A DNA stretch of 64,000 bases. Origin: CANLBN01 sp965230205. Its GTDB lineage: Bacteria > Pseudomonadota > Gammaproteobacteria > Pseudomonadales > Cellvibrionaceae. Within the stretch, counting starts at the first letter, position 1, and each line of letters opens with the position of its first letter. The position numbers and the translations under genes were made by a program. The stretch covers positions 372,001-436,000 of the forward strand of contig OZ245996.1 of assembly GCA_965230205.1 (NCBI GenBank), written 5' to 3'. Shown here piece by piece: positions 26,801 through 33,678 of the stretch. The notes below the pieces were generated by a model. The model was not told the DNA's origin. It ran no database searches and saw nothing but the letters and a program-made list of their open reading frames with translations.

Positions 26801-26906
26801 CATAACCTGTGGAGCTTTCCATACAGGCATAAAAAAACCCGGTCAAGACCGGGTTCTAAAATGGCGCACTCGGGAGGATTCGAACCTCCGACCGCTCGGT
26901 TCGTAG
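26801..26906. repeat. left direct repeat of the tRNA-Arg island, including a 3' half tRNA
   Basis: These 106 bp match 31308-31413 with a single difference that I can see. The repeat covers the 3' half of tRNA-Arg from the anticodon loop to CCA (26862-26906, minus strand), the tRNA terminator hairpin (26836-26855) and about 35 bp beyond. Identity stops at the edge of the anticodon loop. Further left the copies remain loosely alike (CTAACxCxGAACAAAC). It is read as the displaced attachment site of an integrated element. Confidence 0.8.
26836..26855 (-). terminator. duplicate tRNA terminator at the island's left end
   Basis: AACCCGGTC (26836-26844) and GACCGGGTT (26847-26855) form a perfect 9-bp stem, with a run of seven T on the minus strand. 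It is identical to the terminator behind the intact tRNA-Arg. In its present place it can stop transcription leaving the island towards urtA. Confidence 0.8.
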
Positions 26907-27188
26907 TCACGCCATTAAATATGGCCATTTGATTTTTAAAGGTTTTTTACGGCACTCGTTGCAACTATAGCACCACAAAGTACAACAATGCATAACTATA
27001 GTAACGGTGAAATCTCCACCGTATGATTGTTGTGGATGGCTAAAAGCCATAAAATTTAAATATCCAACAATATTTCCGTTGTTTTCTGCGATCACGTAAA
27101 ATGCTTTGTCTGATTTAATATACTTTTCAATAAATGATTCCAGCCTTTTTAAAGATGGCACCTCTTCACGAAAATATATAGTAGGCAA
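26907..27188 (-). pseudogene. GNAT acetyltransferase fragment cut at the island edge
   Basis: 93 residues. The first 60 (LESFIEKYIKSDKAFYVIAENNGNIVGYLNFM and the following FTVTIV) match the beta2-beta4 part of a GNAT acyltransferase. The acetyl-CoA-binding R/Q-x-x-G-x-G/A loop and everything after it are missing and replaced by an unrelated tail ending exactly at the direct repeat. It is probably a truncated remnant without activity. Confidence 0.55.
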
Positions 27189-27378
27189 TTTTTCTGCATA
27201 TAACTAACTTAAATATAGCCGAACACTTTTTGCACCCCGCTTTTGAATTTCCCTAACTTGACTAGAACTTTTATCCATTATATTTACTGTATGTTGCTAT
27301 AAAATTTAAGCTTATTCACAAAATGGGCTTTTATAGACATACCATTACTTCCCAAAGGCATTTAAAAATTTTAGAATA

Positions 27379-27756
27379 TTAAGCATAATCCTGCCCAAAA
27401 GTAATTCTATTACCATCTGGGTCTGATACTGAAAATTCTTTCATACCCCAGGTTTGAATTGTTGGCTTCATTGTGATGCCAGCTCTATTTTGCATTTTTA
27501 GACCGTTATTTAAAAACCCTTTATATATAGCATCTATATCATGCACTCTAATATAGAGCACATTGCCAAATACCCCATCCCCGGAGTGCTCTGAAAGATG
27601 CACAAAGCTGTCATCTCTTTCTAAGAATGCATAAAGTGATAAAAAGGAGCCTGGGCTTGGATCTGGGCTTTGAATAACATTAAAATCTAAAAGACAACTA
27701 TAGAATTGTAGTGATTCTTTAATATTGCTGCACTTTATAAATGGTTCTATAGACAT
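27379..27756 (-). CDS. VOC-superfamily (glyoxalase/bleomycin-resistance-like) protein
   Basis: 125 residues forming the two beta-alpha-beta-beta-beta modules of the vicinal-oxygen-chelate fold. The first runs from IEPFIKCSNIKESLQFYSCLLDF to VHLSEHSGDG and the second from NVLYIRVHDIDAIYKGF to WGMKEFSVSDPDGNRITFG. The SVSDPDGN ending is the usual one. Candidate ligands include the His of HLSEHSG. Members range from antibiotic sequestration to lyases, so the substrate is unknown. It is last but one in the island and follows the S9 peptidase by 48 bp. Cytoplasmic. Confidence 0.75.
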   Translation of the reverse strand: MSIEPFIKCSNIKESLQFYSCLLDFNVIQSPDPSPGSFLSLYAFLERDDSFVHLSEHSGDGVFGNVLYIRVHDIDAIYKGFLNNGLKMQNRAGITMKPTIQTWGMKEFSVSDPDGNRITFGQDYA

Positions 27757-27804
27757 AAGAACTTACCTATATTCAAATTCTTTGATTTCATTAAAGACAA
27801 AAAC

Positions 27805-29787
27805 TTATAAAAAGGGAAGCCATTTCCCGACTTCATAAAAGTCAAAGCCTCTATCTCGTCCACCTAAACACTTATGTAGAAATTTTTCAGTATTACGGTG
27901 CAAAACCAAGCGATTTTTCCAATGGGTAATTTGGTGCCCTTCATTGTCGAACAAAATATAATCTACCTTTTTTCCCGCTTTTTTTAACGCCTCCACCATC
28001 TGCTCTGACTCAGACGCTTTTACTCTGGAATCGTGTTTGCCTTGGAATATCAGTAGCGGTTTCTCAATGTTATTAACATGAAATAGTGGTGAGCGACTTT
28101 GCATAAAAGTAATATCTTCAGGATTATTAGGATTACCCGCATAGTCATGCCATAACTTAACTCCAAATTTCCAGTGCTTCGGGGTATTTTTCAGCGAACT
28201 GACTAAGTTAGATGGACCAACTATATCAACACCACATTGAAAGTAATTGGGCGTAAAACTTAAACCAACTAAGGTAGCATAGCCGCCATAGCTGCGGCCA
28301 TATATAGCAATAGAAGATGGATCAGAATAGCCTTGATCGACAGCCCAGTTGGCGGCATCGATAATATCTGTGTGCATTTTACCTGCAAACTCTCTCTTTG
28401 CAGCCTTTAAGTATTGCCGCCCATAACCTGTAGAGCCTCTATAATTGACTTGGATAACTGCATAACCTCTATTAGCAAAAAACTGAGCCCTGGAATTTAA
28501 GTACCAATAATCTCGAACCCAGGGGCCTCCGTGTACCCATACCACCGTGGGTAATTTCTCTGCTTTTATACCGGCGGGGAGAGTAATATAGCCATGAATA
28601 GTCATACCATCTTCTGCTGTAAAAGAGAATGGCTGACTTGATGATAGTGAACCGGAATAGTGTTTAGATAGTGGATCTTGAGATAACAGAGTCAGCTTTT
28701 TATGTTTTTTGTCGATCAAGTACACCTCTTGCCTTAAATCTGTCTCAATTTGAACCAGCCATTTATTTTCTTCACGATCTGCACCTAACCAATAAGCAGC
28801 ATAAGGTTCTTGAATGGATTGATTAATGAGATTCTTAAGAGATTGATCAAAGAAGTAATTATCAGGGTAATCTGGAAAAGATAAGCTATGTAATGGCTTG
28901 CCGGTCAATTGACTAATCGCACTTCGAGACAGATCAACTTTTTCAGAAGCATGAATAACTTCTTCTTTACCTGTCTCAAAGTGAAATTTAACTAAAGCTA
29001 CTTTATCTCTCCCTAAATTAGAGTGAAACCAGGCTTCCTCCGGATTAGAGCTAAAACCAAGAAAGTCGAATTGATCTTCAACTCCCCAAGTAGCCAATGG
29101 TTGTTTTCCCCATAGTTTTTTTTGATAACGGTAAAGAGAATAATTATCTGCTGTATCGTAAAATACTGCCGCATAAAGAGCACCGTTGCTGTCAGTAATC
29201 CAGCGGGTTACATTACCGGGGTTTTTACCAATGAGTTGATTACTTTTTGTCTTAAAATCATATTCATATAAGTCAAAAACAGATTCTTCTCTCTTATTAG
29301 AAACATAATGTAAAACATTTGGCTTATGCCGAGGAATGCCAGCCACATAAGACCGGCTTTTCTTATCGTAAGCGATTTCAAAAATTTCTTCAGGGTTATC
29401 GATGTTAACGTAAAAGATACCAAAATTTTCACTGCCATTATCATCTTGTGAAAATATAAGATGTTGGCTATCTCCTGCCCAAAAATAACTACCAAAATGG
29501 TCTCTTTTATTATGGCCTTCAAACTCAATTACCTTATCGTTTTCAAGGTTTTTAAAACGCATAACACTGCCACGCTTCCAGAAGCTCCCCCCTATCCAAG
29601 CTAATTTTTCCCCGTCAGGCGACAAAGCAAACATCCATTCACTTTCTGTATTTAAAAATAGATCTCTAATAGGTATTAAAGGCGGAAAGCCTTTTTGCTC
29701 AAGAGATGGATGAGTCGGCTTTGATGTACACCCCAGTATAGAAAAGCAAATCAGCTGAATAAATAGTATAGTTACTGTCGTCTTCAT
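27805..29787 (-). CDS. S9-family prolyl oligopeptidase-like lipoprotein
   Basis: 660 residues. The N-terminal signal ends in the lipobox SILGC, so the protein is predicted to be lipid-anchored in the envelope. Residues about 40-380 form a beta-propeller with repeated W-x-D-S and S-P-D-G-E-x-x-W motifs. The alpha/beta-hydrolase domain carries the triad Ser499 (GRSYGG), Asp586 (GKHDSRV) and His618 (NEGHQ), with the HGGP oxyanion motif at VWVHGGPWVRD. Such enzymes cut short peptides after Pro or Ala, or act as acylaminoacyl peptidases. Its ATG overlaps the regulator's stop (TAATG), so the two are coupled. Confidence 0.9.
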   Translation of the reverse strand: MKTTVTILFIQLICFSILGCTSKPTHPSLEQKGFPPLIPIRDLFLNTESEWMFALSPDGEKLAWIGGSFWKRGSVMRFKNLENDKVIEFEGHNKRDHFGSYFWAGDSQHLIFSQDDNGSENFGIFYVNIDNPEEIFEIAYDKKSRSYVAGIPRHKPNVLHYVSNKREESVFDLYEYDFKTKSNQLIGKNPGNVTRWITDSNGALYAAVFYDTADNYSLYRYQKKLWGKQPLATWGVEDQFDFLGFSSNPEEAWFHSNLGRDKVALVKFHFETGKEEVIHASEKVDLSRSAISQLTGKPLHSLSFPDYPDNYFFDQSLKNLINQSIQEPYAAYWLGADREENKWLVQIETDLRQEVYLIDKKHKKLTLLSQDPLSKHYSGSLSSSQPFSFTAEDGMTIHGYITLPAGIKAEKLPTVVWVHGGPWVRDYWYLNSRAQFFANRGYAVIQVNYRGSTGYGRQYLKAAKREFAGKMHTDIIDAANWAVDQGYSDPSSIAIYGRSYGGYATLVGLSFTPNYFQCGVDIVGPSNLVSSLKNTPKHWKFGVKLWHDYAGNPNNPEDITFMQSRSPLFHVNNIEKPLLIFQGKHDSRVKASESEQMVEALKKAGKKVDYILFDNEGHQITHWKNRLVLHRNTEKFLHKCLGGRDRGFDFYEVGKWLPFL

Positions 29788-30107
29788 TATGAAATCTCAA
29801 TCATAGATTTTAAGTTTTCGATATATTTTTTAAACTCACGTCTTCCCAGTGAAGTAAGTTGATAAAGCGTAATAGCTCTCTTTCCTTGTTTTTCCTTTCT
29901 TGTACTGATATAACCCGATGCAACCAGTTTTTTCATATGCGAATCTAAATTACCGTCAGTTACACTGGTTAAACCTTTTAACTCTGAAAAGCTGGCTTCT
30001 TCTCTAGAACAAAGAAAGGCTATCACCTTTGTCCGAGTTGGCTGGTGAATTAAAGGATCTAATATGAGAGGAATATTACTATTCACCAACGATTTCCATA
30101 CAGCCAC
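29787..30107 (-). CDS. winged-helix transcriptional regulator
   Basis: 106 residues. ILDPLIHQPTRTKVIAFLCSREEASFSELKGLTSVTDGNLDSHMKKL is a helix-turn-helix of the MarR/ArsR-like 'HTH_34' class, followed by a wing (GYISTRKEKQGKRAITLYQLT) and a dimerisation helix. The GTG start lies 29 bp inside the upstream membrane-protein gene. Regulators of this type often pair with a membrane protein and control their own operon. No metal-binding Cys are present. Confidence 0.8.
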   Translation of the reverse strand: MAVWKSLVNSNIPLILDPLIHQPTRTKVIAFLCSREEASFSELKGLTSVTDGNLDSHMKKLVASGYISTRKEKQGKRAITLYQLTSLGRREFKKYIENLKSMIEIS

Positions 30108-31122
30108 ATTCTTTACTTAGAAAGTAAGGAAGAAAGAACTCCATTCTTAAACCAGTAGATAAATCAACATGGGCATAAAAGCGTTGTTGTGTTATCTGAA
30201 AAGGTTCTCTATTCATCCATGGATCATTTCCAACTTTAAATAGTTGTTGAGAGTCTTTTTTGCTGTAGGACCAACGAATCTTTTTGCTGGTTTTTAAGGT
30301 GATATCCGGCATAACCTTTAAAGGCTGTATACTCCATCGATCAGTCGATAAAGTAGCTGTTAATGTTGTGCCAGAGGGTATATCTACAATAAAACGAGGC
30401 TCAGCAGGAATTTCAGATAGATTGTAAACTGGCAGCGATCGAGGATTTTGCAACCAATATTGATGGGCACTATAAGTAATAAAAGTTGATAATATGATCG
30501 CCATCACTAAAAGAACACTGGCTATGATATGCTTGCGCCAGCTATTACCGAAATTTGAAAATAGCTGAATACAAATAAAACCAACAATGAAAACGCTGGC
30601 ATTAAATAGTACTTGTAAGTAATACTCCGGCTGCCTTATAACAAAAGTAGTATTTAACAGTAAAATTGCCGACGCTGCCCAACAATACCAACGCTTTGAG
30701 AATAACCCTCCTGTAAATAGAACAATGCTCACAATAATAACCCCGTAGGATCGTAATACTGGATTTGTGCCTACTTCATGGGCTAGCAACTCTAATATGA
30801 TCGCAGTGCAAACACAAAAACCAACCATGCTCATGACCTGCTTTTGAACCAAAGGAACAACTGCTTCTTGCCTTTCCTTTCTTCGAAGAGTTAACCATTT
30901 GTCAATAAAAAACACAGAAATTAATACGATAATCAAACTAATAATAACAGTACTACTCATATTTGAATTACCAGCAATAAGCCAATAATAATTAAGCAGC
31001 AAAATATGCAGGCCAATAGCTGTACCCCATAGTGGCAATGTATGTGGGCAGAGGCTAAAACCATGCCCCTTGTCTAACATGGAAGCAATCAAATCAAGTT
31101 GTTGGTTTAGCAAATTAGGCAT
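30079..31122 (-). CDS. membrane protein of unknown function, first gene of the island operon
   Basis: 347 residues, not recognised. About seven hydrophobic segments lie between residues 30 and 220 in a close-packed pattern. A soluble, probably extracytoplasmic, domain of about 120 residues follows (IPAEPRFIVDIPSGTTLTAT through PFQITQQRFYAHVD), rich in beta-strand. The C-terminus overlaps the regulator gene. Together with the regulator and S9 lipoprotein it makes a compact envelope-directed operon. Confidence 0.65.
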   Translation of the reverse strand: MPNLLNQQLDLIASMLDKGHGFSLCPHTLPLWGTAIGLHILLLNYYWLIAGNSNMSSTVIISLIIVLISVFFIDKWLTLRRKERQEAVVPLVQKQVMSMVGFCVCTAIILELLAHEVGTNPVLRSYGVIIVSIVLFTGGLFSKRWYCWAASAILLLNTTFVIRQPEYYLQVLFNASVFIVGFICIQLFSNFGNSWRKHIIASVLLVMAIILSTFITYSAHQYWLQNPRSLPVYNLSEIPAEPRFIVDIPSGTTLTATLSTDRWSIQPLKVMPDITLKTSKKIRWSYSKKDSQQLFKVGNDPWMNREPFQITQQRFYAHVDLSTGLRMEFFLPYFLSKECGCMEIVGE

Positions 31123-31307
31123 TAATTAAAACTCTTGAATTTCTACATTAAAAACAATTAACTCTGTTTTTCAGAGTTGGTGGCGCAAGGTTACTCTGAA
31201 AAACAGAGTTGGTCAACAATTCAATTCATGAAAGCAAATAGGAAAATGAAAGATATAAGTTGTCCGCAAAGACCTAACACGGAACAAACAATGAATGCGG
31301 AGGGATT

Positions 31308-31413
31308 CATAACCTGTGGAGCTTTCCACACAGGCATAAAAAAACCCGGTCAAGACCGGGTTCTAAAATGGCGCACTCGGGAGGATTCGAACCTCCGACC
31401 GCTCGGTTCGTAG
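31308..31413. repeat. right direct repeat of the tRNA-Arg island
   Basis: This 106-bp copy of 26801-26906 has one visible mismatch (C for T). It contains the 3' half of the intact tRNA and its terminator. The distance between copies is a constant 4507 bp. By the usual logic of tRNA-targeted integration, this copy's 3' half was brought in by the element and restores a full tRNA. Confidence 0.8.
31343..31362 (-). terminator. tRNA-Arg terminator
   Basis: AACCCGGTC and GACCGGGTT form a 9-bp GC-rich stem immediately followed on the minus strand by seven T. It is a textbook intrinsic terminator 7 bp past the tRNA CCA end. Confidence 0.9.
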
Positions 31414-31445
31414 CCGAGTACTCTATCCAGCTGAGCTACGAGTGC
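31369..31445 (-). tRNA. tRNA-Arg, anticodon ACG
   Basis: 77 nt including encoded CCA. The acceptor GCACTCG pairs with CGAGTGC, the D arm is AGCTCAGCTGGATAGAGT, the anticodon stem CTCGG/CCGAG encloses the loop CTACGAA (anticodon ACG, wobble A read as inosine), and the T arm is GGAGGTTCGAATCCTCC. Apart from a few acceptor-stem bases it matches the Escherichia coli tRNA-Arg(ACG). It reads CGU, CGC and CGA codons and is the insertion target of the adjoining island. Confidence 0.98.
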
Positions 31446-31459
31446 GTAAAGAGGCGCGT

Positions 31460-31488
31460 ATGTTAGAGATTTGCCAGGCAAGCGTCAA
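31460..31488 (-). promoter_or_regulatory. sigma-70 promoter of tRNA-Arg
   Basis: On the minus strand TTGACG (31488-31483) and TAACAT (31465-31460) are separated by 17 bp. A GC-rich discriminator (ACGCGCC) follows, as in stringently controlled stable-RNA promoters. Confidence 0.75.
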
Positions 31489-31530
31489 GTGGATTTTCAA
31501 TCTAAGTTATCTTAATACCTCTATTAATAA

Positions 31531-31555
31531 AAAAGCCCAGATAAACTGGGCTTTT
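31531..31555. terminator. bidirectional terminator beyond the Yip1-family gene
   Basis: AAAAGCCCAG (31531-31540) and CTGGGCTTTT (31546-31555) form a stem around ATAAA, with A/T tracts on both sides. It ends the minus-strand Yip1-family transcript before the tRNA promoter. Confidence 0.85.
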
Positions 31556-31577
31556 TTATTAGATTTAAGCTCAATTA

Positions 31578-32195
31578 TCAATCAACGTATACAGGTCCCA
31601 CACCAAGGTTCCATAATAATACGGAGCCGATCCGCACCACTACCATCATAACTAGACCTATTGTTACCACCGAACTCGCATACATAAATGCTCGTTCTTT
31701 GGATATATTCATCAAAATAGGAATACCCTCGTACACTAAATAAACTGAGTAGGCGCCCGCAATAAAGGTTGCCGCAGCATTGAGCCACAAGTCAGGATAT
31801 ACACCAAAAATGCCCGCAAGGAAGACAGGAGTCGTAATATAAACCGCTAAAGCAGTTCCTTCGTAATGACGCCGCTCTTCAGAGTCTTTTACACCGTAGG
31901 TTTTGGCCATCCAATTAATAAACTCACCCAGCACATAAACACCGATTAGCAGTGCAAAATAGGTCAGCCCACATAATTCCAGAGCACTCATCATCGTCAG
32001 TTTGACCGGCTCACCGCTGCCAACAGTCCAACCTATTTGCGTAACACCATAAAGAAAAGAAAGCGTTGGTATCAGCGCTAATATTGGCACATGACTCAAA
32101 AAGACTTGCTGGAATGAATGCTTATCTTTGCGAATTGCTTTCCATTCACGATCGGGGTGCAACATAATACCCAGTGTATGCTCAAGAAACGCCAT
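31578..32195 (-). CDS. Yip1-family inner-membrane protein
   Basis: 205 residues with five or six membrane helices. The start MLHPDREWKAIRKDKHS and the later GVYPDLWLNAAATFIAGAYSVYLVYEGIPILM are typical of the Yip1 domain in gammaproteobacteria; the last stretch holds the conserved Y-x-x-Y-L-x-Y-x-G-I-P core. The function in bacteria is not established. A single gene between sspB and tRNA-Arg. Confidence 0.85.
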   Translation of the reverse strand: MAFLEHTLGIMLHPDREWKAIRKDKHSFQQVFLSHVPILALIPTLSFLYGVTQIGWTVGSGEPVKLTMMSALELCGLTYFALLIGVYVLGEFINWMAKTYGVKDSEERRHYEGTALAVYITTPVFLAGIFGVYPDLWLNAAATFIAGAYSVYLVYEGIPILMNISKERAFMYASSVVTIGLVMMVVVRIGSVLLWNLGVGPVYVD

Positions 32196-32408
32196 TTTTG
32201 ACCTCGCTATACAGTTATTATTGTTAAGATTTTAGAGCGTCTATATTGTTAATTCTTTGCTTTATATCAAATTAACAACTTTAGTATTAATGACAAAGGA
32301 GATAACTACAAATAAGTATTAGTAATAAAAGATTATTTTTTATGTTTTTTTAGAATATATAATCTAATAAGCAATTCTATTCTGTTCTACTAAAAACAGA
32401 AACAACGC

Positions 32409-32816
32409 TTACTTTACAACTTTTAAACTAGGGCGGCTCTGGGGTGGCCCCTTATCCTGTTTTGTATTTCGACCACTAGGAGGCGGGTTTTCAGGTTCAG
32501 GTTCAGGCTCAAAGATCATCCCTTGCTGATTTTCTTTAGCATAAATGCCCATCACTGCCGTACAGGGAACAAATATATCGGTAGGAACCCCACTGAATCG
32601 CGCTCGAAAAGTCAGACTAGAATCATCTAAAGAGAAGTCCATAACGGCAGAAGGAGAAATATTCAACACGACCTGCCCATCAGGGTTAACATAGTCCTGT
32701 GGCACAAGTACATCGTCTGCTAAGGCATTGACCAATACATAAGGCGTACACTGGTTGTCAACAATCCAGTCGTAAAGTGCTCTTATAAGATAGGGACGAC
32801 TTGAAGTCATTGCCAT
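32409..32816 (-). CDS. sspB: ClpXP adaptor SspB
   Basis: 135 residues from the ATG at 32816; a TTG at 32834 and an ATG at 32810 are alternatives. The N-terminal SSRPYLIRALYDWIVDNQCTPYVLVN forms the dimeric SspB core that grips ssrA tags. VVLNISPSAVMDFSLDD and FSGVPTDIFVPCTAVMGIYAKEN complete it. The flexible acidic and proline-rich tail ends in RPSLKVVK, the ClpX-docking motif. It delivers ssrA-tagged proteins and RseA to ClpXP. Follows sspA by 85 bp. Confidence 0.96.
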   Translation of the reverse strand: MAMTSSRPYLIRALYDWIVDNQCTPYVLVNALADDVLVPQDYVNPDGQVVLNISPSAVMDFSLDDSSLTFRARFSGVPTDIFVPCTAVMGIYAKENQQGMIFEPEPEPENPPPSGRNTKQDKGPPQSRPSLKVVK

Positions 32817-32901
32817 AGCGGTTGTCTCGACCAATCCTCTGCTTAATGATTGCTGGCATAGATAAAACTGCTCTATGCCTTAACTATAGTGCCTTTTTAG
32901 A

Positions 32902-33534
32902 TTAGGCACGCATTTCTTTTTCGTACTCAGTCAAGCTTTCTAAGAAGGAGTCACGGCTAAACAGACGTTGCATATAATCAAGTAGCGGTTTAGTTTGGCG
33001 AGTAGACGGTATTTCAATACCAAACTCGTCTAGTCTCCACAATACCGGAGCCAAGCAACAATCTACCAAAGTAAATTCTTCACTCATAAAAAATGGTTTT
33101 TCTGAAAAGATAGGCGCAACAGTTAATAAACCATCTTTAAGCTCTTTAGCGGCCTTAGCAACAGATTCTTTATTTTTAGCCGCAACAATTGTATCAACTA
33201 AAGGCGACCAATCACGCTCAATACGATACATCCATAGACGACTTTGGGCACGAGCAACAGGATACACAGGCAATAGAGGCGGATGAGGGAAACGCTCATC
33301 GAGATATTCCATCATCACTTTAGATTCATAAAGAACAAGATCTCTATCTAATAAAGCAGGAAGTGTATTATAAGGTGTCAATTCTGACACTTCTTCGGGA
33401 ATGTCACCCGGATCTACATCAATAAGGTCAACAGTGACCCCTTTTTCAGCCAACACAATTCTGACACGGTGGCTGTAATGATCACGGCCATCAGAGAAAT
33501 ATGTCATTGATGAGCGTTTGGTGACAACACCCAT
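32902..33534 (-). CDS. sspA: stringent starvation protein A (SspA)
   Basis: 210 residues of glutathione-S-transferase fold without GST activity. The thioredoxin-like half holds MTYFSDGRDHYSHRVRIVLAEKG and YNTLPALLDRDLVLYES. The helical half begins MEYLDERFPHPPLLPVYPVARA, with the conserved PHP surface that contacts sigma-70 on RNA polymerase. GAGGTG 6 nt before the ATG supports the start. In E. coli SspA suppresses H-NS in stationary phase and aids lytic phage P1. Confidence 0.96.
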   Translation of the reverse strand: MGVVTKRSSMTYFSDGRDHYSHRVRIVLAEKGVTVDLIDVDPGDIPEEVSELTPYNTLPALLDRDLVLYESKVMMEYLDERFPHPPLLPVYPVARAQSRLWMYRIERDWSPLVDTIVAAKNKESVAKAAKELKDGLLTVAPIFSEKPFFMSEEFTLVDCCLAPVLWRLDEFGIEIPSTRQTKPLLDYMQRLFSRDSFLESLTEYEKEMRA

Positions 33535-33678
33535 TGATTCACCTCGATAATTTATTAAGAGTTGGAATATAAAACGGGCAGCGTTAACCTATAACGCTGC
33601 CCGAACGGCATTTTAACATAAAATTAATAGTTACTGGCTGACCATTTCGCATTTAACGGCCATATATGTGCTTTATTA

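Noticed and set aside
26622..26906. Plus-strand open frame ending RTREDSNLRPLGS
   Set aside because: It reads antisense through the tRNA-Arg 3' half and terminator. The ending is a well-known false protein made from tRNA complements; the same tail recurs at the second copy.
26907..27756. GNAT and VOC genes as integron cassettes
   Set aside because: These families are frequent in cassettes, but I could not find an attC-like fold between 26907 and 27378 or around the VOC stop.
31177..31413. Second plus-strand frame with the same tail
   Set aside because: Antisense to the intact tRNA-Arg; not a gene.
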